The notes: generated by a model from the sequence alone, not told the origin. DNA of 64,000 nucleotides from Bacillus sp. (in: firmicutes) (GCA_031177865.1 JAPSKD010000003.1:1-64000); one strand, 5' to 3'; shown: positions 27,540 to 37,286, numbered from the stretch's first letter. Program-made: numbers and translations.

Positions 27540-30500
27540 TTATTCTTTCAAAACTACATTGTCTGTTCCAAGAAAATCACGCAATACTTTCATAAAACTC
27601 TCGCTAGGGTCAATCATAAATTCACTACCCAGTCTGATTGTTTTCTTGCTGATTTCAAAATGTAAAACAACTTTGGTTTTTCCGATATTATCCTTAAATA
27701 ATTGCTTTAATTGATATAACGATTCCTCGTCTTGCTGTCCATTGCCTATTTTTAAATATAAAACCGATTCCTGCTTAGGTTTTGAACTTAGCCATGTTTC
27801 CATTTCAACTGCTTGTTGGATAATAAATTGAAGCTTACCATCTCGTTCTTCTATTTTCCCTTCTATCACCGCAAATTTCCCATGTTCCAGCAAGTGAGAA
27901 TATTTTTTGTACACGACTGGAAAAGCGACAGCTTCCATTTCACCACTTGAATCACTTACATTCAAGAAGGCCATTGAATCCCCTTTTTTTGTTCGGATTT
28001 TCCGTAAAGATGTTATATAAACACCAGCAGCCGCTCGTTTTTGGTCCGCAGACAATTCAAGCAAAACATTTGCTCCCGCTTGTTTAAGTCTTTTTTCAAA
28101 AATGGAGACTGGGTGATCTGAAAGGTAAAAGCCGAGAGCCTCCTTTTCAAAAGAAAGCTTATCCTCTAGTCTAATAGGATCAACTTGGACATATTTCGGC
28201 TTAAGTTGAAATTCCTCAAGAAATAACTCCACTTGACTTGATTCATCTACCTTAAATAATTGCGCGTGTTCAAGCGCAACATCCAAACTTGCAAGCAAGA
28301 CAGCACGGTCTTCTTTAAATTCATCAAAGCTTCCAGAATGAACGAGAACCTCTAATGTTTTTCGATTGATGGCTTTTGAAGAAACCCTGGTGCAAAAATC
28401 AAATAAATCCTCAAACTTTTTACTTTTCCTTGCTTGAAATATTTCTCTTAATGATGCTGCACCTACACTTTTTATCGCTGCAAGGCTGTATCTGATACCA
28501 TTCTTCTCTACTTGAAAGGAAAACCCGCTGTAATTGATGGAAGGAGGCAGGATTTCAATATCCTTTTGCTTTGTTTCCAAAATATATTGGGCTATTTTGG
28601 TTTCATTCCCAATTGCGGATGTTAACAGACCAGCCATAAAATAAAGGGGGTAATTTGCTTTTAAATAGGCAAGCTGGTAGGCAATCATACTGTATGCCAC
28701 TGCATGGCTTCGATTAAAACCGTAATTCGCAAAGCGAACGATTAAATCATAAATATCATTTGCAAGAGCGACATTATAACCTTTCTTTAAGGCACCTTGG
28801 ACAAAATGGTTTCGTTCCCTGTCCAATACATCCTTTTGTTTCTTACCTACCGCCCTTCGCAGTAAATCCGCTTCACCGAGGGAAAAACCCGCCATTGTAG
28901 AGGCAATTTGCATGATTTGCTCTTGGTATACGATGACTCCATATGTATTTTCCAAGATGGGTTTCAAATCTTCATGTGGGTACTCAACTGCTTGCGTACC
29001 ATGTTTCCGGTCAATAAATAGCGGAATATTCTCCATTGGACCTGGACGATATAAAGCATTAACTGCAACAATATCTTCAAAGCGTGAAGGTTTCAATCGC
29101 AATAATACCTTCCTCATCCCATCTGATTCTAACTGGAAAATCCCCGTTGTCTCTCCTCTTGCTAACAGTTCGAATGTTTTTTCATCATTTAATGGTATGG
29201 TTTTAATATCTACTTTTCTTCCGGTTTTCTTTTGAATAGAAGATACTATCGATTCGATTAATGATAAGTTTCTTAGACCAAGAAAATCCATTTTCAGTAA
29301 GCCTATTTCCTCAAGATGTTCCATCGAATACTGAGTTAAATAAACCTGATTATGTCCCTGTTGAATGGGAATTAACTCAATGAGCTGCTTCTCACTAATA
29401 ACGACACCTGCAGCATGTGTAGAGGTATGACGAGGCAATCCCTCTAACTTTAATGCGGTTTCATAGAGCTTTCGATTCAATGGGCTTTCATCGATAAAAG
29501 CTCTAAGCTGCTGCGATTCTTTATATGCGTCTTTTAGGTTTATTCCCAAGCGAGATGGAATACGTCTTGACAGCTGTTCTAATTCCTTTGTATTTAGGCC
29601 AAAAGCCCTGCCAACATCTCTTATCGCAGCCTTGGCGGCCATGGTTCCAAACGTTACGATTTGTGCAACATGTAATTCGCCATATTTTTTTGCCACATAT
29701 TCAATAACCTCGTCTCGACGATGGTCCGGAAAATCTATATCTATATCCGGCATCGAAATCCGCTCTGGATTTAAGAAACGTTCGAATAATAACTGATGTG
29801 TTAGTGGGTCGACATCGGTAATATACAAAACATAGGCAACAAGCGATCCTGCTGCAGATCCCCTGCCCGGACCGGTCAAAATACCATGCTCCCGGGCATA
29901 TCTCATAAAATCCCAAACAATTAAAAAGTAGTTACTGAATTTCATGGAGTTAATCACCGATAATTCATAAGACAATCGATCATAGTGTTCTTGGGTAGGT
30001 GATGCATAGCGCTCCATTAACCCTTTTTTACATAGCATTTCCAAGTAATCTTCCGCTGGCTGCTTGTTCTCAGTCGGGTATTCAGGTAAATAGGTTTTGT
30101 TTAATTCGATATTTACCATGCACCTTTTAGCGATGGTAATACTGTTCTCTAACGCTTCAGGTAATTCAGGAAATACTTCGATCATTTCTTTTGCACTTTT
30201 TAAATAAAATTGATCGCTTTCCAGTCTTTCTCTGTGCTCATCCTGAAGTTTTTCTCCATTTTTTATTGCTAATAGGCATTCATGAGCAAACATATCTTCT
30301 TGTTCTAGATAATGAACTCTATTGGTTGCCACCACTGGAATCTCAAGTTCTTCGGCAACCCTTTGAATCCTCTGTGTTACAATTGCTTCCTCCTCTAATT
30401 GATGGTTTTGCACAGAAAGAAAAAATGACTCTATGCCAAAGATAAGCTGAAGTTTTTTAATGATTGCGATTGCTTCTTCTTGTTGATTGTTTAATAGATT

Positions 30501-30902
30501 TTGTTCAATCTCTCCTTCTATTCCCGGAGAAATGGCAATAAGTCCTTCTGCATAATGTTTTAACCATTTAAAAGGGATACCGTTTGCCGCTTTTGTTTGA
30601 ACTGCACTAGAGATTTTTAAAAGGTTTTTAAATCCTTTTTCATTTTCAGCAAGTAACACTAATGGAAATGATTCTTCCTCTCTGTGTTCACTTTCTACAT
30701 CAACGGTTAACCCCATAATCGGTTGAATATTGTTTTTTTGACATAATTTATAAAATTCAATCATTCCATACATAACATTTCTATCGGTTAATGCAATGGC
30801 TTTAAATCCTTTTTTCTTTGCATTTTGAACTAATTCATGAACCGATGCTGTGCTTGTTAACAAGCTGTAGGCACTATAAACATGAAGGTGAATAAAAGAC
30901 AT
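27540..30902 (-). CDS. dnaE: DNA polymerase III alpha subunit DnaE
   Basis: DnaE extends RNA primers on the lagging strand before PolC takes over in low-GC Firmicutes. The 1120-residue protein has an N-terminal PHP domain (FIHLHVYSAYSLLTSTAS, residues about 2-20), the palm with PDIDIDFPDHRRDEV, the finger region and helix-hairpin-helix. A C-terminal OB fold follows around residues 930-1010 (GVYITSLRKIRTKKGDSMAF). It lacks the PolC exonuclease insertion. The ATG at 30902 is chosen because GGGGTGA lies 4 nt upstream; the in-frame extension has no such site. It is divergent from ytrH. Confidence 0.97.
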   Translation of the reverse strand: MSFIHLHVYSAYSLLTSTASVHELVQNAKKKGFKAIALTDRNVMYGMIEFYKLCQKNNIQPIMGLTVDVESEHREEESFPLVLLAENEKGFKNLLKISSAVQTKAANGIPFKWLKHYAEGLIAISPGIEGEIEQNLLNNQQEEAIAIIKKLQLIFGIESFFLSVQNHQLEEEAIVTQRIQRVAEELEIPVVATNRVHYLEQEDMFAHECLLAIKNGEKLQDEHRERLESDQFYLKSAKEMIEVFPELPEALENSITIAKRCMVNIELNKTYLPEYPTENKQPAEDYLEMLCKKGLMERYASPTQEHYDRLSYELSVINSMKFSNYFLIVWDFMRYAREHGILTGPGRGSAAGSLVAYVLYITDVDPLTHQLLFERFLNPERISMPDIDIDFPDHRRDEVIEYVAKKYGELHVAQIVTFGTMAAKAAIRDVGRAFGLNTKELEQLSRRIPSRLGINLKDAYKESQQLRAFIDESPLNRKLYETALKLEGLPRHTSTHAAGVVISEKQLIELIPIQQGHNQVYLTQYSMEHLEEIGLLKMDFLGLRNLSLIESIVSSIQKKTGRKVDIKTIPLNDEKTFELLARGETTGIFQLESDGMRKVLLRLKPSRFEDIVAVNALYRPGPMENIPLFIDRKHGTQAVEYPHEDLKPILENTYGVIVYQEQIMQIASTMAGFSLGEADLLRRAVGKKQKDVLDRERNHFVQGALKKGYNVALANDIYDLIVRFANYGFNRSHAVAYSMIAYQLAYLKANYPLYFMAGLLTSAIGNETKIAQYILETKQKDIEILPPSINYSGFSFQVEKNGIRYSLAAIKSVGAASLREIFQARKSKKFEDLFDFCTRVSSKAINRKTLEVLVHSGSFDEFKEDRAVLLASLDVALEHAQLFKVDESSQVELFLEEFQLKPKYVQVDPIRLEDKLSFEKEALGFYLSDHPVSIFEKRLKQAGANVLLELSADQKRAAAGVYITSLRKIRTKKGDSMAFLNVSDSSGEMEAVAFPVVYKKYSHLLEHGKFAVIEGKIEERDGKLQFIIQQAVEMETWLSSKPKQESVLYLKIGNGQQDEESLYQLKQLFKDNIGKTKVVLHFEISKKTIRLGSEFMIDPSESFMKVLRDFLGTDNVVLKE

Positions 30903-30985
30903 TTTGTCACCCCTTCCAATTAAAACTCTTATCTTCATTATAGAACCAAACTGTAAAAAAGGAAAATATGTTCTTATTTTTAAAT

Positions 30986-31014
30986 TCATAATCAAGCACG
31001 TTTGTCCATATAAA
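30986..31014 (+). promoter_or_regulatory. candidate sigma-E promoter of ytrHI
   Basis: TCATAAT (30986-30992) and CATATAAA (31007-31014) are separated by 14 bp. They match the sigma-E elements KMATATT and CATAYAMT with one mismatch each. ytrH and ytrI belong to the mother-cell sigma-E regulon in B. subtilis. Confidence 0.6.
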
Positions 31015-31054
31015 TGTAGAAAGTAATTGATACTCCGTGAGGGTGGCTATAGTT

Positions 31055-31390
31055 ATGAAAGAAATTGGTTTTTTTCCTACATTTATTGAGAGCTATTTTA
31101 TTGCCTTGGGCGTTATCCTAGGCGGTTCCTTGATTGGCGGAATCGCAGCCTTTCTAACTGGACAACCACCGCTTACAGCTGTGTATAGACTGTCCACAGA
31201 CTTAAGAATATGGGCAATCGTCGCTGCCATCGGCGGGACATTTGATGCGGTCTACACCTTTGAAAGAGGAATATTTAATGCAGAAACAAGGGACATTTTT
31301 AAACAGCTTCTTATTATCCTATCTGCCTTAGGCGGTGCCCAGACAGGCGCACTGATTATTAATTGGTTAACACAGGAGTATATATCGTGA
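31055..31390 (+). CDS. ytrH: YtrH, sporulation membrane protein
   Basis: The 111-residue protein has two or three membrane segments (ALGVILGGSLIGGIAAFL, IWAIVAAIGGTFDAVY and QLLIILSALGGAQTGALI). YtrH is a sigma-E controlled mother-cell membrane protein required for efficient sporulation in B. subtilis. The ATG at 31055 is chosen because GAGGGTGG lies 8 nt upstream. Its stop overlaps the GTG start of ytrI by 4 nt (GTGA), so the pair is translationally coupled. A candidate sigma-E promoter precedes it. Confidence 0.88.
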   Translation: MKEIGFFPTFIESYFIALGVILGGSLIGGIAAFLTGQPPLTAVYRLSTDLRIWAIVAAIGGTFDAVYTFERGIFNAETRDIFKQLLIILSALGGAQTGALIINWLTQEYIS

Positions 31391-31890
31391 GAATTCCTCC
31401 CTATTATCGAAGACCTTCCTGGCAGCGTTTTTTTGCAGGGATGGTCATTGGCGGTGCGATTAGCTGGTGTATTTTCATTTATATTTTTGGTGTGTGGCAG
31501 GAGAAGCATACTGCATTAATTGATAAACAAAGAGAGGAAATCATTGACTTAAAGGAAGAAAAAAAGATTTGGCAGGAAGAATATAAAGAGATAAATAAAC
31601 GGACGATTGAGCAGCTAACTATTCAGAAAATCAATATAAAAATAACAAATTGGGAAAAATACAAGCTAGACCTACTAAGTGTTTCAGAAATCGAAGATTC
31701 AGTAAAAGATGACATTAGTATGATGCTTGCAAAGGACATTGATACCGTCTATAAAAGCAAAGAATTAATCAAGAAAATCATTCAAAATAAACCCGTTAAA
31801 ATAAATGACAAACGGTACAAACTGAATGTGAGGGAAATGGTCATCTTCACCACCCTCTCAATTCAACTAGAAATAGAATTCGAACAATAA
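31387..31890 (+). CDS. ytrI: YtrI, sporulation membrane protein with coiled coil
   Basis: The 167-residue protein starts RIPPYYRRPSWQRF, then has one membrane helix (about residues 17-37). A long charged helical region likely to form a coiled coil follows (about 40-85), then a C-terminal domain. YtrI cooperates with YtrH during sporulation in B. subtilis. The GTG at 31387 is chosen because AGGAG lies 6 nt upstream and its N-terminus matches B. subtilis YtrI. A bidirectional terminator follows. Confidence 0.87.
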   Translation: MRIPPYYRRPSWQRFFAGMVIGGAISWCIFIYIFGVWQEKHTALIDKQREEIIDLKEEKKIWQEEYKEINKRTIEQLTIQKINIKITNWEKYKLDLLSVSEIEDSVKDDISMMLAKDIDTVYKSKELIKKIIQNKPVKINDKRYKLNVREMVIFTTLSIQLEIEFEQ

Positions 31891-31930
31891 AAAGAATCGA
31901 CCTGAAAAATACGGCCGATTCTTTCTTTAT
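31886..31930. terminator. bidirectional terminator between ytrI and nrnA
   Basis: AAAGAATCG (31891-31899) pairs with CGATTCTTT (31916-31924), with further CC/GG pairing inside. It is A/T flanked on both sides and lies between two convergent genes. Confidence 0.85.
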
Positions 31931-32871
31931 TGTTGATAATTGTCACATACTTCGCTAAGTTCTTTTATTACATGCTCAACCTCATCCCATGAATGGATAG
32001 ATGCACCGGAGGCAAGTGGATGTCCCCCGCCTTTAAACTTTCTTGCAACTCCATTAATGACTGGTCCCTTTGAACGTAAACGTACCCTGATTTGATCTTC
32101 CTCTTCAATAAAAAACACCCATGCTTTAATACCTTTTACATCGCCTAAAGTTCCAACAAGTAAGGAAGCCTCTGATGGCTCTGCGTTGTATTCATCCAAT
32201 AGCTTCTTTGTTAGCAAGACAGAAGCTACACCATTATTCTGCATTTCAAAGTTTTGAAGAATGTAGCCGTTTAATTTAATGATATTGGTATCCCGCTCGT
32301 ACATTTTGTCAAAGAGTTCAGTACGAGAAAAATCATAATGAATGAGTTCACCTGCATAGGCAAAGGTTTTGTCTGTAGTGCTTGGAAATAGGAATCTTCC
32401 TGTATCTCCAACAATACCAGCAAATAATAGCCTTGCAGCCGCATCATTTAATTTTAACCCTCTGTCCTTGCCAAATAAATAAAATTCATAAATCATTTCA
32501 CTGCAGGAACTTGCCGTTGTATCCACCCACAATAAGTCACCATATGGATCTTCATTTGGATGATGGTCAATTTTAATTAGTTTATCTCCTAATGTATACC
32601 TTCGATCACAAATCCGCTCTTCATTAGCGGTGTCACAGACAATAACCAGTGCTCCGTTATACACTTCATCTTCAATAGAATCCAGACGGCGCATAAAATG
32701 GAGCGACCTTTCTTCTTTCCCAACTGCAAATACGTTTTTATTTGGATATGAGGCCTTAAGTATTTCAACTAATCCGCATTGTGAACCGTATGCATCCGGA
32801 TCTGGACGGACATGGCGATGGACGATTATGGTCTCATATTGTTCGATCATTTCTAAAATTTTTTCATTCAA
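31927..32871 (-). CDS. nrnA: oligoribonuclease / pAp phosphatase NrnA
   Basis: NrnA (YtqI) degrades short RNA oligonucleotides and hydrolyses 3'-phosphoadenosine-5'-phosphate. The 314-residue DHH/DHHA1 protein has HRHVRPDPDAYGSQ (motif I), CDTANEERI (motif II), the DHH motif in KIDHHPNEDPYG, and the DHHA1 signature GGGHPLASGAS. The TTG at 32871 (LNEKILEM) is taken as start: GAGGTG lies 6 nt upstream and the N-terminus matches B. subtilis NrnA. It is convergent with ytrI and divergent from ytpI. Confidence 0.94.
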   Translation of the reverse strand: MNEKILEMIEQYETIIVHRHVRPDPDAYGSQCGLVEILKASYPNKNVFAVGKEERSLHFMRRLDSIEDEVYNGALVIVCDTANEERICDRRYTLGDKLIKIDHHPNEDPYGDLLWVDTTASSCSEMIYEFYLFGKDRGLKLNDAAARLLFAGIVGDTGRFLFPSTTDKTFAYAGELIHYDFSRTELFDKMYERDTNIIKLNGYILQNFEMQNNGVASVLLTKKLLDEYNAEPSEASLLVGTLGDVKGIKAWVFFIEEEDQIRVRLRSKGPVINGVARKFKGGGHPLASGASIHSWDEVEHVIKELSEVCDNYQQ

Positions 32872-32966
32872 TGTGATCACCTCTCTATTGTTTTGAAGCA
32901 AGGGTAGTATTTTGTTAAAATAATATGTACAATTAACAAGAGAATTTTTGGCTTGGAGGAAATGTA

Positions 32967-33263
32967 ATGTCAGTTCTAGTTTTTTTCATCGTCATACTTT
33001 TTGCTTTTTATTTATTTTATAAAACCAAATACTTTCGAAGCAGCCGGCCAGTAGAAAAGAAATGGATTGGTGCCAAATCGAATATAGCCCTTGGTTTATT
33101 TGTATTCTTATTTGGCATTAATCATTTATTCTTTATTTCACAAACGACGGTGACACTGATTGTATCAGTCATCTTTATTGTGTATGGCGGTGTGTTTACT
33201 TGGGTTGGATTCAAAAAGTATAAACATTATCTCCCATTTGCCGCAGAAGAGGCAGAGAGCTAG
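32967..33263 (+). CDS. ytpI: YtpI family small membrane protein
   Basis: This 98-residue protein has three hydrophobic segments (residues about 3-18, 37-56 and 61-80) and a charged C-terminus (AAEEAES). It fits the YtpI-like family of unknown function. TTGGAGG lies 7-8 nt upstream of the ATG. It is monocistronic and is followed at once by a long palindromic element and then a terminator shared with ytoI. Confidence 0.85.
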   Translation: MSVLVFFIVILFAFYLFYKTKYFRSSRPVEKKWIGAKSNIALGLFVFLFGINHLFFISQTTVTLIVSVIFIVYGGVFTWVGFKKYKHYLPFAAEEAES

Positions 33264-33264
33264 A

Positions 33265-33508
33265 AAAGCGGAAGCGCCTTGATCAGGGGCGACAGGCATA
33301 AGCCCGAGCCGGCAAGAAGGTTGTTCTTTAACCTTCTTGATGGATTGTCTGAAATGTGAAGGCGACTGTCCTGGGACGAAGGCATAAGACGAACCCTGCA
33401 AGAAGGCGCTTTTTGCCTTCTTCAGGGGGCGGCTTATGACTCGAGTCCAAGGAGCCGCAACTAGACAAGCTTATGACCCGAGCCCCTAGGCGCTGTAGCT
33501 AGACAAGT
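33265..33508 (+). repeat. long palindromic intergenic element, copy 2
   Basis: About 244 bp. The left end is GAAAAGCGGAAGCGCC and the right end GGCGCTGTAGCTAGACAA. It is collinear with copy 1 (19690-19931) and has the same internal hairpins (CAAGAAGGT/ACCTTCTTG and GCAAGAAGGC/GCCTTCTT). Differences are mostly substitutions, some compensating in stems. Confidence 0.85.
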
Positions 33509-33528
33509 TACAATGTTAAATAAATGAT

Positions 33529-33556
33529 AGCCGCTTATTTCAAGCGGCTTTTTTCA
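33529..33556. terminator. bidirectional terminator between ytpI and ytoI
   Basis: AGCCGCTT (33529-33536) pairs with AAGCGGCT (33542-33549), followed by a T run on the plus strand. It lies between convergent genes. On the minus strand the T tract is poorer. Confidence 0.75.
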
Positions 33557-33561
33557 TTTGC

Positions 33562-34881
33562 TTAATTCCGATCGATAAGCTGACACATCATCATTGCCTT
33601 ACCAACTAAAATCCCATCATTAAAGACCTCGACATCGACCTTTCCAAACTTACGGCCCACTTCTAGGACCCTCGGATAAATTTCTAAGATACTCTCCATC
33701 TGAACAGGCTTTAAAAAGTAAATCGTCATATTCTCAACAACCAAATCTCCTTTTTTATAGCTCCTTAAAATCCTGTTCGCAGCTTCCGATACAACCGTAG
33801 TAAATACCCCGTAAGAAATAGTACCGAGATGGTTTGTCATTTGAGGGGTAACTTCACAGGTATACACTTCTTCCCCTTTAGCTCTACCCCGCATTAAGAC
33901 CATTTGGTTGGTGACAATATCATCAAGTGTCTCTCCTACCTGCGGCTGACGCTGATTCATCTGCAATGCTTTTAATACATCCTGCCTGCTAATAATCCCT
34001 TCAAGGCGGTTGGTATCATCGACAACCGGAAGAACTTCGATTCCTTCCCAAACCATCATATGTGCTGTCGAGGCTACACTTGTTTTACCAGAAACAGTCA
34101 TCGGCTGTTTTGTCATAATCTTTTCGATGGTCGTATCAGAGTCCTGCCCCATGATATCTTTAGCGGTTACCATTCCCTGAATCTTCATGTTCTGATCTAC
34201 AACAGGATAACGGCTATGGGTGGTTTCGAGGTTGAGAGTATGCCACCTAGAAACCTTATCAGAAGTTTTAAGATAATACGTCTCAGTAAGTGGTGTTAGG
34301 ATATCCTCAACCAGAATAATTTCTTTCTTTATCAACTGGTCATAGATGGCCCGGTTTATCATGGTTGCCACTGTAAAGGTATCATAACTTGTTGATATGA
34401 TTGGCATTTCTAAACTATCAGCCAGCTTCTTGATATCGTCGTCGGTATCGAAACCACCGGTTATTAAGACAGCTGCACCTGCTTTCAGTGCAAGTTCCTG
34501 CGCCTGCGTACGGTTTCCGACGATTAACAAGTTGTCAGGACCGGTATAGCGCATCATTGCCTCAAGTTTCATTGCACCGATAACAAATTTATTAAGCGTT
34601 TTATGCAAGCCAGTCTTTCCGCCTAAAACCTGACCCTCCACAATATTAACGACTTCTGCAAAGGTAAGCTTTTCAATATTCTCTTTTTTCTTCCGTTCAA
34701 TCCTAATCGTGCCTACACGTTCGATTGTACTTACGTAGCCTTTATTTTCAGCTTCCTTGATTGCTCTATAAGCTGTACCTTCGCTAACAGTCATCGCCTT
34801 GGCGATTTGCCGTACTGATATTTTTTCCCCAACAGGAAGTTCATCAATATATTGCAGAATCTGTTCATGTTTTGTAGCCAA
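33562..34881 (-). CDS. ytoI: YtoI, HTH-DRTGG-CBS-hotdog regulator-like protein
   Basis: The 439-residue protein has four parts. First is an N-terminal helix-turn-helix (residues about 5-60, SVRQIAKAMTVSEGTAYRAI). Then come a DRTGG domain (about 70-180), two CBS repeats (about 195-310) and a C-terminal hot-dog thioesterase-like domain (about 330-435, NHLGTISYGVFTTVV). CBS domains usually bind adenine nucleotides. Its function in Bacillus is not established. TTG at 34881 is taken as start because GGGTGA precedes it by 5 nt and the N-terminus (ATKHEQIL) matches B. subtilis YtoI; a GTG three codons earlier overlaps that site. Confidence 0.9.
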   Translation of the reverse strand: MATKHEQILQYIDELPVGEKISVRQIAKAMTVSEGTAYRAIKEAENKGYVSTIERVGTIRIERKKKENIEKLTFAEVVNIVEGQVLGGKTGLHKTLNKFVIGAMKLEAMMRYTGPDNLLIVGNRTQAQELALKAGAAVLITGGFDTDDDIKKLADSLEMPIISTSYDTFTVATMINRAIYDQLIKKEIILVEDILTPLTETYYLKTSDKVSRWHTLNLETTHSRYPVVDQNMKIQGMVTAKDIMGQDSDTTIEKIMTKQPMTVSGKTSVASTAHMMVWEGIEVLPVVDDTNRLEGIISRQDVLKALQMNQRQPQVGETLDDIVTNQMVLMRGRAKGEEVYTCEVTPQMTNHLGTISYGVFTTVVSEAANRILRSYKKGDLVVENMTIYFLKPVQMESILEIYPRVLEVGRKFGKVDVEVFNDGILVGKAMMMCQLIDRN

Positions 34882-34964
34882 GACCTTCACCCATTTCTAT
34901 AACCCTTTAATTAATAATAATAATTGATATATTATTTATACCATTAATTTGAATAATAAACCAA

Positions 34965-34997
34965 CACAAAGGGAGCCGTTTTTACAGGCCCCCCTTG
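34965..34997 (-). terminator. terminator of the 35009-35245 gene
   Basis: ACAA-GGG-GCC and GGC-CCC-TTGT arms (34965-34975 and 34986-34997) form a stem with one mismatch and a 10-nt loop. It is followed by a modestly T-rich stretch on the minus strand. Confidence 0.55.
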
Positions 34998-35008
34998 TAT
35001 TATGAGTA

Positions 35009-35245
35009 TTAATAATAAGATCGTGATTTTTTGTTTAATCTGAGCTGCTGTCGTTTTTTTACTGCTTTTTTGGGGCTATACAACATGGCTGTGAGATTTC
35101 CTGCAATGACAATTAATGCAAACGCCAGCCAGGTTAGGGCAAATGTCCCTTCAAGTCCTTCTGCAAAAACCGATAGTCTTGGTACAGCAAAATAAAGCAT
35201 AAAACCACATAGCAACAGGCATAGTAAATATCTGTTTTTTTTCAA
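35009..35245 (-). CDS. small hypothetical membrane protein
   Basis: This 78-residue protein has two predicted membrane helices (LLCLLLCGFMLYFAVPRL and TWLAFALIVIAGNLTAML) and a strongly basic tail (KKAVKKRQQLRLNKKSR). I do not recognise a named family. AGGGAGAT lies upstream of the ATG. It is monocistronic between ytkL (upstream, same strand) and ytoI. The composition matches its neighbours, so it is likely a real vertically inherited gene. Confidence 0.75.
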   Translation of the reverse strand: MKKNRYLLCLLLCGFMLYFAVPRLSVFAEGLEGTFALTWLAFALIVIAGNLTAMLYSPKKAVKKRQQLRLNKKSRSYY

Positions 35246-35309
35246 TTCCGTTATCTCCCTTCAAAACTACTGCTTGTTTCACTTTATGCATAGAAGGGAC
35301 AAAAAAGTA

Positions 35310-35990
35310 TTATAATTCGATAAAATCTCCAGGTTCTAGGACTCTTCCATTTTTATTTTCAAGCATTTCAATAAATTGCTTTGGATCTTTCTTAATCGGC
35401 GGGAATGTATTGTAATGAATCGGAACAATTGTTTTTGCTCCAAGTAATTTTGCAGCATACGCAGCGTCTTCAGGCCCCATTGTAAAATTATCACCGATTG
35501 GCAAGAATGCTAAATCGATCGGATGTCTTTCTCCAATAAGCTTCATGTCCGAAAATAACGCTGTATCACCGGCATGATAGACCGTTTTTCCTTCTGCCAT
35601 AAATAGAATACCAGCTGGCATACCACAGTAGATAATTTCATTATTTTCTGTTATATAGCTTGACCCATGAAATGCTTGTGTTAATTTTACTTTTCCAAAT
35701 TCAAATTCGTGAGCACCTCCAATATGCATAGCATAAGTATTGACTCCCTGCCAGCCTAAGAATGTAGAAAGCTCATGATTGGCTATAACAAGGGCATTGT
35801 TTCTTTTCGCTAATTCAACGGTATCACCGACGTGATCACCGTGACCGTGAGTTAGGATGATTACATCTGGATTTACATCTTGCAAATTTAAGTCTGTTAA
35901 TTGGTTTCCAGTAATAAAAGGATCGATGATAATGTTTTTGCCATCGACCTGAATTTGAACAACCGAATGCCCATGATAAGATACTTTCAT
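35310..35990 (-). CDS. ytkL: YtkL, UPF0173 metal-dependent hydrolase
   Basis: This 226-residue metallo-beta-lactamase fold protein belongs to the UPF0173 family. Metal ligands are visible in [10 protein letters not shown] (residues about 48-57), a His in FHGSSY, Asp in [11 protein letters not shown] and the C-terminal PIHYNTFPP. The substrate is unknown. The ATG at 35990 is preceded by GGAGATGG. It is divergent from the downstream M24 peptidase gene. Confidence 0.9.
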   Translation of the reverse strand: MKVSYHGHSVVQIQVDGKNIIIDPFITGNQLTDLNLQDVNPDVIILTHGHGDHVGDTVELAKRNNALVIANHELSTFLGWQGVNTYAMHIGGAHEFEFGKVKLTQAFHGSSYITENNEIIYCGMPAGILFMAEGKTVYHAGDTALFSDMKLIGERHPIDLAFLPIGDNFTMGPEDAAYAAKLLGAKTIVPIHYNTFPPIKKDPKQFIEMLENKNGRVLEPGDFIEL

Positions 35991-36188
35991 TTTTCCATCT
36001 CCTCTATTTGTGTGATAATATGTATTTCCATAAAAATTTCAAAATTCCTTCCATATTTATATCCATAAATAGGATGTTTTAGCACAAGCAAAAAAGATCG
36101 TTTTTACCCTTCCTATAAGCAGATTGTTTACACACAGAAGTAAAATTGATACGCTCAAATAGGAATGATTAGTTTAGGAGGAGAAAAA

Positions 36189-37286
36189 ATGAACCAACGT
36201 TTACACAAACTTCAAGCTTGGATGAAGGAAAATGGTATTGAAGTTAGCCTTATCACCTCTTCTGAAAATGTTTTTTATTTAAGCGGATTTTACACAAATC
36301 CCCACGAGCGTTTACTAGGATTAGCACTGTTCCAAGAGGAGGAACCATTCCTTGTCTGTCCAGGAATGGAGGTTAACGATGTCAAAAGGTCAGGCTGGAA
36401 CCATGAAATAATCGGCTATAGTGATATCGACAATCCATGGGATTTGGTACATACCTCAATCAATAAAAGAATCAGCACGGTACGAAACTTCGCCATTGAA
36501 AAAGAACATATGAATGTGGAACGCTATGAGCAGTTGACATCATTATTTCCGAGTGCTGCTTTTGTTTCCGCTGAGGAAAAAATGAGAAAGCTGCGGATGA
36601 TAAAAGATGCCAAGGAGTTAAAAATTATAGAAGAAGCGTGTGCATTGGCTGATTATGCTATCGAAGTTGGCTGCAGTGAAATTAAAGAAGGTCGAACAGA
36701 ATTAGAAGTCCTAAATGCAGTGGAATATACGCTTAAGCAAAAAGGTGTAACGGAAATGTCGTTTTCAACCATGGTCCTAACAGGTGCAAATGCCGCGTCC
36801 CCTCACGGCAACCCAGGAAGTACTAGAATCCAAAAGGGTGATTTAGTCTTATTTGATTTAGGCGTAGTGGTAGACCGCTATTGTTCAGATATCACAAGAA
36901 CCGTTGCTTACGGTGATATTAATGATAAACAAAAAGAAATATATGATACCGTCTTAAAAGGACAATTAGCGGCTATAGAGAAAAGCAAACCAGGTGTTAC
37001 TGCAGCTGAGGTTGACATAACGGCGCGTAGAATCATTTCAGAAGCAGGCTACGGAGAATACTTTCCGCACCGTCTCGGTCATGGACTTGGAATCAGTGTA
37101 CACGAGTATCCTTCGATGACAGAAACAAACCAATTGGTGATTGAAGAAGGAATGGTGTACACCATTGAACCAGGGATTTACGTACCAAATGTTGCAGGTG
37201 TACGAATAGAAGATGATGTGTTCATTACTGCAGATGGAGCTAAAGTTTTAACCAAATTCCCTAAAGAATTACAAATCATTAGGTAG
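36189..37286 (+). CDS. M24 family Xaa-Pro dipeptidase/aminopeptidase
   Basis: The 365-residue protein has an N-terminal creatinase-like domain (1-125) and a C-terminal pita-bread metallopeptidase domain. The five metal ligands are present: Asp in FDLGVVVDRY, Asp in CSDITRTV, His in GHGLGISVHEYP, Glu in TIEPGIYVPN and Glu in RIEDDVF. It therefore probably cleaves X-Pro bonds using Mn or Co. The ATG at 36189 is chosen because AGGAGG lies 7-8 nt upstream. It belongs to the YqhT/YpdF-type family. The candidate 6S RNA gene follows on the same strand. Confidence 0.9.
   Translation: MNQRLHKLQAWMKENGIEVSLITSSENVFYLSGFYTNPHERLLGLALFQEEEPFLVCPGMEVNDVKRSGWNHEIIGYSDIDNPWDLVHTSINKRISTVRNFAIEKEHMNVERYEQLTSLFPSAAFVSAEEKMRKLRMIKDAKELKIIEEACALADYAIEVGCSEIKEGRTELEVLNAVEYTLKQKGVTEMSFSTMVLTGANAASPHGNPGSTRIQKGDLVLFDLGVVVDRYCSDITRTVAYGDINDKQKEIYDTVLKGQLAAIEKSKPGVTAAEVDITARRIISEAGYGEYFPHRLGHGLGISVHEYPSMTETNQLVIEEGMVYTIEPGIYVPNVAGVRIEDDVFITADGAKVLTKFPKELQIIR

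Noticed and set aside
29525-29916. short open frames inside dnaE
   Set aside because: They lie wholly within dnaE in other frames and have no ribosome binding sites; they are chance frames.
30903-30995. N-terminal extension of DnaE
   Set aside because: GGGGTGA directly before the ATG at 30902 and the PHP-domain start SFIHLHVYS define the real start.
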